Program-made: the position numbers and the translations under genes
The notes under the pieces: generated by a model
What the model saw: only the letters and a program-made list of their open reading frames with translations
Database searches by the model: none
What the model was told of the DNA's origin: nothing
NCBI GenBank assembly: GCA_027483005.1
Contig: JAIXVN010000497.1
Location: 1 to 5,351 of the forward strand
Length of the DNA stretch: 5,351 nt
Direction of reading: 5' to 3'
Origin: Verrucomicrobiaceae bacterium
GTDB lineage: Bacteria; Verrucomicrobiota; Verrucomicrobiia; Verrucomicrobiales; Akkermansiaceae
In this document: in pieces, positions 1-5,351 of the stretch
Position numbering within the stretch: position 1 is the first letter of the stretch
How the letters are laid out: the number at the start of each line of letters is the position of its first letter

Positions 1-431
1 ATGCCAAGACTTTTCCCGCCCCAGGCGGTCTTGATCAGCAGGACCTGGTTGCCGAGCGCATCGCCCACGACATGCCCGAACTGGAGCTCGGCCCCGAAGT
101 GGTGGGAGTCCCCATAGACCGAAAACCCGCAGGTCAGCGGCCCCGCGAGCAATGGCCGTTTCTCCCGTTGATAGCGCACCCACACGTCCTCACGCACCGC
201 CCACTTCCCATCCGCGCCCTTGAGATGCTGGAACCTCCCGCCCTTCACCGGATCCGCCATCAAGGTGGCCAGCGTGCCCTTGCCCTCGTTGTAATCCTTC
301 CCCGACAGATCCGTCACCGCCTGCCCCTCCATGTTCGACTGCCCCGCGAGGACAAAGACCTTCAGCGGCGCGGCGAGGATGGGTTGCACCAGCATCAAGG
401 CAAAGAGAAGGCGGACTGTGGGTGATCTCAT
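1..431 (-). CDS. Secreted sialate O-acetylesterase-like (SASA/DUF303) hydrolase, N-terminal part
   Basis: The frame opens at ATG (429-431) and stays open for 143 codons to the left window edge, so the C-terminus is missing. Residues 1-21 form a signal peptide: basic residues at R2 and R7, a hydrophobic core LLFALMLV, and a likely cleavage near LAA, implying export. Directly after it comes KVFVLAGQSNMEGQ (about 24-37), the hallmark serine block of the SASA family of SGNH-type carbohydrate esterases, with Ser in GQSN as the expected nucleophile. Further family-like blocks are HFGAELQFG (about 113-121) and IKTAWGGKSL near residues 133-142. The Asp/His part of the catalytic site would lie beyond the window. 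Members remove acetyl groups from sialic acid or other acetylated sugars; the substrate here cannot be told. Its ATG overlaps the TGA of the preceding reading frame (ATGA), which suggests it was once translationally coupled to it. No Shine-Dalgarno sequence is evident. The family call is firm, the exact substrate is not. Confidence 0.9.
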   Translation of the reverse strand, partial: MRSPTVRLLFALMLVQPILAAPLKVFVLAGQSNMEGQAVTDLSGKDYNEGKGTLATLMADPVKGGRFQHLKGADGKWAVREDVWVRYQREKRPLLAGPLTCGFSVYGDSHHFGAELQFGHVVGDALGNQVLLIKTAWGGKSLG

Positions 432-810
432 GGATCTGGTCCATACGACTCAGGATCTTCCAAACAATCGGAGAAACGTCCCGTCCACGATCTCCAAAGC
501 GTCGCTGGAGCATCTCTGCCCCAGTCCGTCTCTGGAGCTTCCAGCTCCGTCTGAAAACCCGCCAGCCAAGCCACCCCACATCGCCACCACGCCCCATCGT
601 CTTGCGGTGATGCCTGAGGGTGCCAACCGAAACCTCCCACTGCTCAAACTTACCCCGCTCCCAAAACGAATCACCGCCACCCACCGGCATTTCCCGCAGA
701 CCCGTAAAACGGATCCACACTTGGGACCGTGCTTCTCCATCCCGGCAGTCCGGCCCCTTGAGCGGTTCCGGATCAACGCGAAGAAGCGATGATGCCCCCC
801 GGATCTCCGT
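428..810 (-). pseudogene. Coding-like remnant continuing the frame of the upstream gene, with a frameshift
   Basis: After the TGA at 811-813 the same frame stays open and still looks coding to about 640: G-rich first codon positions and a plausible peptide including RVDPEPLKGPDCRDGEA and FTGLREMPVGGGDSFWERG. From about 640 a second frame, one base off, shows the better codon pattern (G at position one, little G at position two). It encodes a stretch with AGFQTELEAPETDWG and ends at TGA 428-430, overlapping the ATG of the esterase gene as ATGA. Reading 1290 to 428 as one ancestral gene would give about 285 codons, broken by one nonsense codon and one shift of -1 (or +2). I recognise no family in it. 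Alternatives: plain intergenic sequence with chance open frames, or a short separate ORF at 428-640. The pseudogene reading is inference from codon pattern only. Confidence 0.4.
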
Positions 811-1290
811 TCATCTTGAACGCTTCTCTTCCCTGAAACCTGAAAACGGCGGAACCCGCTCCAGGCCCTTTTCAAAAAGCGCACCATGCCGATGCACGCG
901 GCGCAGGAGCGGCTGATCGCAATGGTCGCTGTCCACCAAGGCGTCCGCGAGCAGATCAAATGCCGTCTGCTCAGGGCCAGGTCCATCGTCCCAGAACTCC
1001 CCTTGGGCGAACCATTCCGGCGCTGCCTCGCCGAACAAGGGCATCTCGAACCGCAGGTCGGTGATCCGGTCGAAAGTCGAGGACACATCGATGAAACGAA
1101 GCCCGGACGCCGCCCGCAGAGCCTTGAACAAGCGGCCCCCCGTACGACTGGAATGCAGGAAACCCATCCTCACGGAATCACAAGGCGTCTCGGGCAACTG
1201 CACGGGCAGCGCCCCGAGCACGCCGGGATCCGGACATCTGCCCAAACCGCTCGGCCCTTCAAGCCGGAATGGGCGCTCCACGGTTTTGAT
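811..1290 (-). CDS. Hypothetical protein, possibly the N-terminal fragment of a broken gene
   Basis: About 159 codons of clearly coding character: high G+C at third positions, and a mixed acidic/hydrophobic peptide with segments such as SGLRFIDVSSTFDRITDL, MPLFGEAAPEWFAQGEF and DLLADALVDSDH. I do not recognise the family; no signal peptide or membrane segment is visible. The usual start codon choice is GTG at 1279-1281, but the strong Shine-Dalgarno sequence at 1297-1304 lies 15 nt from it. The in-frame ATC at 1288-1290 lies 6 nt from it and would give an N-terminus (M)KTVERPFRL. I therefore place the start at ATC, with GTG as the alternative. The frame ends in TGA (811-813), but coding-like sequence continues in the same frame beyond, so this may be the surviving front part of a longer gene. 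It lies upstream of and codirectional with the esterase gene, and is divergent from the small acidic gene at 1527. Confidence 0.55.
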   Translation of the reverse strand: MKTVERPFRLEGPSGLGRCPDPGVLGALPVQLPETPCDSVRMGFLHSSRTGGRLFKALRAASGLRFIDVSSTFDRITDLRFEMPLFGEAAPEWFAQGEFWDDGPGPEQTAFDLLADALVDSDHCDQPLLRRVHRHGALFEKGLERVPPFSGFREEKRSR

Positions 1291-1296
1291 GTGAAT

Positions 1297-1304
1297 CCTC
1301 CTTT
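1297..1304 (-). promoter_or_regulatory. Shine-Dalgarno AAAGGAGG before a non-ATG start
   Basis: The minus strand reads AAAGGAGG ATTCAC ATC AAA ACC GTG. The core GGAGG is 6 nt from ATC (1288-1290) and 15 nt from GTG (1279-1281). It is the only near-perfect Shine-Dalgarno sequence I noted in the window, and its spacing argues for initiation at ATC, or at a former ATG changed to ATC. Confidence 0.6.
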
Positions 1305-1526
1305 CGGTTTCTGTCCAGACAGCGTGCCTTTCTCAGGGCCGGCTTGTAAGCCACCTCCATCAACAACCACAGAAGGCAACCGTGGTCCTCTTCAGAAGTT
1401 GAGAAGCGGCCTGAGCTGGCGAAGTTGGTGAAGAGCCTCAGAGGCAGATGGGTCGCTGCGCCTCGCCTGCGGAGGTTGATCCGAAAACCTCTGGTCAGTC
1501 CTCGAACCGCGTCGCATGGTGTCGGC
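1305..1526. other. Divergent intergenic region, no gene assigned
   Basis: This stretch lies between the minus-strand gene at 811-1290 and the plus-strand gene at 1527, so promoters for both should lie here, but I see no convincing -35/-10 pair. It holds a short perfect palindrome, GCCTC-A-GAGGC (1435-1445), and a small potential hairpin, CCAC...GTGG, around 1366-1384. Open frames cross it on both strands, but none has a start, codon pattern or peptide I would defend. Confidence 0.4.
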
Positions 1527-1793
1527 ATGGCTCTTCCAAAATTTCTGATCTGCGACGACGGTGTCGATCGCGCCTTCGTTCTCCACACCGGCACGCCCGT
1601 CGGGCTTTACGAGTTTGACGAGGAAGGCAACGGCACCGGCCACTCGATCGCCCCGGAGGACATGCGCGTGTTCATCGAAACGGAGATGGCCGCCGGCCGT
1701 GATCCTGCCAAGACCCTCGCCGACATTGTCCACGAAGCTGGTGAGTACTACATCGAGGCTCTGGCCGACATCGACGAGGAGGAGGAGGATTGA
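1527..1793 (+). CDS. Small, highly acidic hypothetical protein
   Basis: This gene encodes 88 residues with strong coding character (GC-rich third positions). The frame extends upstream to a GTG at 1425, but that 34-residue extension is Arg-rich and unlike the rest, so I chose ATG 1527, from which the peptide begins MALPKFLICDDGVDRAF. There are 23 Asp/Glu against 5 Lys/Arg, and the C-terminus is DIDEEEED. The first 35 residues alternate in a beta-like way (FLICDD, RAFVLH, VGLYEF). Residues 43-80 look helical (EDMRVFIETEMAAG, AKTLADIVHEAGEYYIEAL). No signal peptide, membrane segment or cysteine pair is visible, so it is probably cytoplasmic. No Shine-Dalgarno sequence precedes it. It runs towards the atp operon and may use the terminator at 1906-1938 on its own strand. 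I do not recognise a family; function unknown. Confidence 0.8.
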   Translation: MALPKFLICDDGVDRAFVLHTGTPVGLYEFDEEGNGTGHSIAPEDMRVFIETEMAAGRDPAKTLADIVHEAGEYYIEALADIDEEEED

Positions 1794-1905
1794 GGGATCA
1801 GCGTTCAGTGGCTGGGGTCGGCTGACGAGATAGGCGATCGGAGATTTCTTCATTCGTCATTTCTCCGCTGGTCCCCGGACCCTGGACACTCAGCTCAAGA
1901 AACCC

Positions 1906-1938
1906 AAAAAGGCCACCGGATCGCTCCAGTGGCCTTTT
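1906..1938 (-). terminator. Intrinsic terminator of the atp operon
   Basis: The minus-strand transcript reads AAAAGGCCACUGGA, loop GCGA, then UCCGGUGGCCUUUU. This is a 14-bp stem with a single G·U pair, closed by a GNRA-type tetraloop and followed by a U run (five U counting the stem end). It begins 24 nt past the atpC stop. On the plus strand the G·U becomes a C-A mismatch and the T run is four, so it may also end the convergent small gene, less strongly. Confidence 0.9.
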
Positions 1939-1962
1939 CGAGAGTCAGGAAGACAAGTCTTC

Positions 1963-2373
1963 TCAGTGGGGACGACGCTTCAGCTTCAGCTGGGCGAGCG
2001 ACTTGGCGATCACAGCCTGAAGGTGGGCGACCTCTTCGGCATCGACGCTGTGATCGACGGACTTGAGGGCCTCCTCGGCACGCTGGATGGCGGCTTCGGC
2101 CTTGGCCTCGTCGATCTCATCCGAGCCAAGCGCGGAGTCGGTCAGCACGACAACCTTGTGGCCGGTCACTTCCGCGAAGCCGGAGCCGAGCGCGAGGGTG
2201 ACGGTCTGGCCACCCTTCTGATAGCGAAGTTCGCCGGGTTTCAGTCCGCTGACCAGGGACGCGTGCGCCTCCAGAATGCCGAGCTCACCGTCCGTGCCGG
2301 GGAGATAGACGTTCTCGACGGTATCCGAGAACACCTTCTTCTCCGGAGTGACGATTTCGAGTTGGAGGGACAT
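1963..2373 (-). CDS. atpC: F1Fo-ATP synthase subunit epsilon
   Basis: This 136-residue protein is the central-stalk subunit that, with gamma, couples rotor rotation to catalysis and in many bacteria brakes ATP hydrolysis through its C-terminal helices. Residues 1-84 form the N-terminal beta-sandwich, with the family block PGTDGELGILEAHASLVSGL (25-44) followed by KPGELR. Residues 85-136 form the two-helix domain: DEIDEAKAEAAIQRAEEALKS, a turn near VDHSVDAEE, then HLQAVIAKSLAQLKLKRR. Length and both domains are normal. It starts at ATG 2371-2373 and ends in TGA. It is the last gene of the operon, 101 nt after atpD, with a terminator 24 nt beyond. The leader immediately before the start is CTTCCACCC, with no Shine-Dalgarno sequence. 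Confidence 0.97.
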   Translation of the reverse strand: MSLQLEIVTPEKKVFSDTVENVYLPGTDGELGILEAHASLVSGLKPGELRYQKGGQTVTLALGSGFAEVTGHKVVVLTDSALGSDEIDEAKAEAAIQRAEEALKSVDHSVDAEEVAHLQAVIAKSLAQLKLKRRPH

Positions 2374-2474
2374 GGGTGGAAGTTTTCAGTTGGAAGTTTT
2401 CAGTTTTCAGTGAAGAGGCCCAGTTTCGAAAGTCTTACCTGAAAACTGAACACTGAACACTAGCAACCTTCGGC
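2374..2474 (-). repeat. atpD-atpC spacer of degenerate heptad repeats forming an inverted repeat
   Basis: On the plus strand, 2382-2416 reads as consecutive 7-mers GTTTTCA, GTTGGAA, GTTTTCA, GTTTTCA, GTGAAGA, preceded in phase by GGTGGAA (2375-2381). The other arm, 2439-2466, reads CTGAAAA, CTGAACA, CTGAACA, CTAGCAA, which puts AAC or CAC every 7 nt at 2444, 2451, 2458 and 2465. The arms are complementary: 2397-2410 pairs with 2439-2452 at 13 of 14 positions, around a 28-nt loop that contains TTTCGAAA. Heptads reach almost to the atpC start codon and there is no Shine-Dalgarno sequence. The role is unknown. Confidence 0.85.
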
Positions 2475-3938
<1,464 letters not shown>

Positions 3939-4041
3939 GGTAGAGGTGTTCAGTTTGAAGTGTTCAGTTTAAAGGTCTTGAGGAGGAGGGACGGCGGCTT
4001 TCCGGGCTCTTGCTGAACACTGAAAACTGCCAACTTGCAAC
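3939..4041 (-). repeat. atpG-atpD spacer of degenerate heptad repeats forming an inverted repeat
   Basis: On the plus strand, starting at the base next to the atpD start codon, the 7-mers are GGTAGAG, GTGTTCA, GTTTGAA, GTGTTCA, GTTTAAA, GGTCTTG (3939-3980). The other arm, 4013-4040, reads CTGAACA, CTGAAAA, CTGCCAA, CTTGCAA, so CAC/AAC recurs at 4018, 4025, 4032 and 4039. The last unit runs into the atpG stop codon (4042-4044). The inner unit TGTTCAG (3961-3967) pairs 7 of 7 with CTGAACA (4013-4019); over 21 nt the pairing is 16 of 21. The loop (3968-4012) is GC-rich and not repetitive. Confidence 0.85.
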
Positions 4042-4938
4042 TTACTCCATGGCCTTCATGGCGGTGGTGATTTCGAGAAGCTCGGAGGTGATGGCGGCCT
4101 GGCGGAGCTTGTTGTATTCGAGCGTGAGCTCCTTGATGAACTTCTTCGCGTTGTCGGTGGCGGCCTTCATGGCGACCATTCGCGCGGAGTGCTCGGAGGC
4201 GCGGGACTCGACGAGCATCTGATAAATCTGGAAATTGACGTAGAGCGGAAGCAGGTCACCCAACACATCGGCAGGACTGGGCTCGAAGAGATAATCCTTC
4301 GAAAGCGCGGCGGCCTTGTCGGCCTTGCCGTGATCTCCCTTGCCCACGCCTTCATAGGCCTGCTCGTCGCCAAGACCACCGGGATCGATGGGAAGAAGCT
4401 GGTGGATGGTCGGCTCCTGGGTCAGGGTGTTGACGAAGTTCGCGAACACGACGCTGATCTTGTCATACCTGCCTTCGAGGAACTGCTTGGTCAGGAACTT
4501 GGCGATCGGACGGGCCTCGGCGAAAGGCACGGGATCCTTCACGTCGAAGTCGGCGATCAGGTTGCGGCCCGTCTTGCCGAGAGTGGTGCGGAGCTTGCGG
4601 CCCACGGTCACAAAGTCGGCGGTCGGAGAAACGTTGGCGCGGACCTTCTTGAAGACGTTGGTGTTGAGCGCGCCGCAAAGGCCCTTGTCGGTCGAGATGA
4701 CGAGCACGAGCTCACGGGTTCCCTCGCGCTTCACGAGCAGCGGGTTGGCATCCTCGCCGACGTTCTCCTTGAGGTTGACGAGGACTTCCTTGAGCTGCTT
4801 GGCGTAGTCACGCCCGGCGATCGCCTGGTCCTGCGCCTTCTTCATCTTGGCGGCAGCGACAAGCTGCATCGCCCGGGTGATCTGGGCGGTGTTCTTGACC
4901 GACTTGATGCGTCGGCGGATGTCGCGGAGGTTGGCCAT
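4042..4938 (-). CDS. atpG: F1Fo-ATP synthase subunit gamma
   Basis: This 298-residue protein is the rotating shaft inside the alpha3beta3 ring, transmitting torque from the membrane rotor. The N-terminal coiled-coil helix holds RRRIKSVKNTAQITRAM (8-24) and VAAAKMKKAQ. The middle Rossmann-like part has DKGLCGALN (84-92). The C-terminal helix has ESRASEHSARMVAMKAATDN (244-263) and the conserved NKLRQAAITSELLEI (276-290). Residues about 184-215 form a Gly/charge-rich stretch (GGLGDEQAYEGVGKGDHGKADK) before the C-terminal helix, longer than in the compact members of the family; it is probably a surface loop of the middle domain. It starts at ATG 4936-4938, 96 nt after atpA. The sequence just before the start is CTTCCACCC, identical to that before atpC, and has no Shine-Dalgarno sequence. 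Confidence 0.98.
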   Translation of the reverse strand: MANLRDIRRRIKSVKNTAQITRAMQLVAAAKMKKAQDQAIAGRDYAKQLKEVLVNLKENVGEDANPLLVKREGTRELVLVISTDKGLCGALNTNVFKKVRANVSPTADFVTVGRKLRTTLGKTGRNLIADFDVKDPVPFAEARPIAKFLTKQFLEGRYDKISVVFANFVNTLTQEPTIHQLLPIDPGGLGDEQAYEGVGKGDHGKADKAAALSKDYLFEPSPADVLGDLLPLYVNFQIYQMLVESRASEHSARMVAMKAATDNAKKFIKELTLEYNKLRQAAITSELLEITTAMKAME

Positions 4939-5034
4939 GGGTGGAAGACGTTATATGTTAAGAGTTATTTGTTATTGGGTGATTGGTTGGAGTCATTGGG
5001 GCTTCCCAGGAACCTCTAACCCATAACCTCTAAC
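4939..5034 (-). repeat. atpA-atpG spacer of degenerate heptad repeats (GTTAnnn type)
   Basis: On the plus strand, 4950-4998 reads GTTATAT, GTTAAGA, GTTATTT, GTTATTG, GGTGATT, GGTTGGA, GTCATTG. The other arm, 5011-5038, reads AACCTCT, AACCCAT, AACCTCT, AACTTAT, and the last unit contains the atpA stop codon (5035-5037). In the transcript the arms can pair at about 18 of 24 positions (one G·U), in 3-5-bp blocks centred on the GTT/AAC of each unit. The 7-nt period and GTT/AAC frame match the other two spacers, but the filler words differ (TAGAG/TATGG instead of TTTCA/TGTTCA). Confidence 0.85.
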
Positions 5035-5351
5035 TTATTTCCAGCTCGTCTTGAAGTCCTCGATGGCCTGCTTGACGGCGGCGACCATGGTGGCGTCCTT
5101 CTTGAGGTCCGGCTTTTCATTGCGGATCTTGTCGAGGAGCTCGGTCTTGCGGGAGTCGAAGTATTCGCCAAGGGCGGCCTGGAAGCGCTTCACGTCGGTC
5201 ACGGCGACATCGTCGAAGTAGCCGTTCTGCATCGCGAAGAGATAGACGGACTCCATCTCCATCGCGAGCGGAGAATACTGGTTCTGCTTGAAGAGCTCCA
5301 CGATGCGGGCACCGCGATCGAGCTTCTTCTTGGTCGAGGCGTCGAGGTCCG
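5035..5351 (-). CDS. atpA: F1Fo-ATP synthase subunit alpha, C-terminal part
   Basis: The frame is open to the right window edge and ends in TAA (5035-5037). The last 104 residues are visible, plus two bases of a preceding codon. They match the alpha C-terminal helical domain: DLDASTKKKLDRGARIVELF, then KQNQYSPLAMEMESVYLFA, the usual (Q/K)xxYSPL block, and a C-terminal helix with FDSRKTELLDKIRNEKPD ending in FKTSWK. The nucleotide-binding domain lies outside the window. An internal GTG (5299-5301) could be mistaken for a start, but the homologous sequence clearly extends upstream of it. Alpha is the non-catalytic nucleotide-binding partner of beta in the F1 head. The genes for the Fo part and delta would be expected further right. 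Confidence 0.96.
   Translation of the reverse strand, partial: DLDASTKKKLDRGARIVELFKQNQYSPLAMEMESVYLFAMQNGYFDDVAVTDVKRFQAALGEYFDSRKTELLDKIRNEKPDLKKDATMVAAVKQAIEDFKTSWK

Noticed and set aside
832..845. Tandem CCTGAAA x2 resembling the atp spacer heptads
   Set aside because: Only two copies, inside coding sequence and without an opposing arm; coincidence is likely.
450..1088. 212-codon minus-strand frame across the unknown gene
   Set aside because: Its Arg/Cys/Ser-rich peptide and codon pattern are poor compared with the overlapping frame at 811-1290.
886..1431. 181-codon plus-strand frame
   Set aside because: Opposite the better-supported minus-strand gene; Pro/Arg/His-rich shadow peptide with no Shine-Dalgarno sequence.
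1305..1526. Possible attC, REP or insertion-sequence end in the divergent spacer
   Set aside because: Only short palindromes are seen (for example GCCTCAGAGGC); there are no terminal repeats, target duplication or transposase.
1392..1853. 153-codon minus-strand frame opposite the small acidic gene
   Set aside because: The plus-strand frame has far better third-position G+C and a natural peptide; this one is its complement.
4189..5019. 276-codon open frame on the plus strand opposite atpG
   Set aside because: Antisense shadow of atpG; it also runs through the spacer repeats.

Overview
The window (GC-rich, no rRNA or tRNA seen) carries the distal end of a bacterial F1Fo-ATP synthase operon on the minus strand, followed by a short accessory stretch. 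AtpD carries a charged insertion between its GER and YGQMNEPPG motifs. A secreted sialate-esterase-like (SASA/DUF303) enzyme sits nearby. Together these suggest a member of the PVC group, most likely Verrucomicrobiota; this is inference from protein style, not from a marker search.

Right part (5351 down to 1906, minus strand): atpA (C-terminal part only), atpG, atpD and atpC in the usual order alpha-gamma-beta-epsilon, closed by a strong intrinsic terminator. The catalytic core genes look intact, with normal lengths and motifs. The three spacers are the unusual part. Each is about 100 bp and is built largely from degenerate 7-bp units: GTTnnnn units directly after the upstream stop codon and (A/C)ACnnnn units running up to the next start codon (transcript sense). 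The two arms are partly complementary, so each spacer can fold into an imperfect hairpin. None of the three downstream starts has a visible Shine-Dalgarno sequence.

Middle (1527-1793, plus strand): a small, very acidic 88-residue protein of unknown function, convergent with the atp operon and sharing the terminator region with it.

Left part (1 to about 1300, minus strand): an unrecognised gene (811-1290) with a good Shine-Dalgarno sequence placed in front of an ATC codon rather than ATG. It is followed by coding-like sequence in the same frame after a TGA, which then appears to shift frame and end in an ATGA overlap with the next gene. This looks like a broken gene of about 285 codons. The next gene starts at 431, has a signal peptide and the GQSN motif of the SASA esterase family, and runs off the left edge.

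The four atp products form the F1 head and stalk (alpha, beta, gamma, epsilon). The left-hand genes have no evident functional link to ATP synthase. The best candidate for something undescribed is the heptad-repeat architecture of the atp intergenic spacers.
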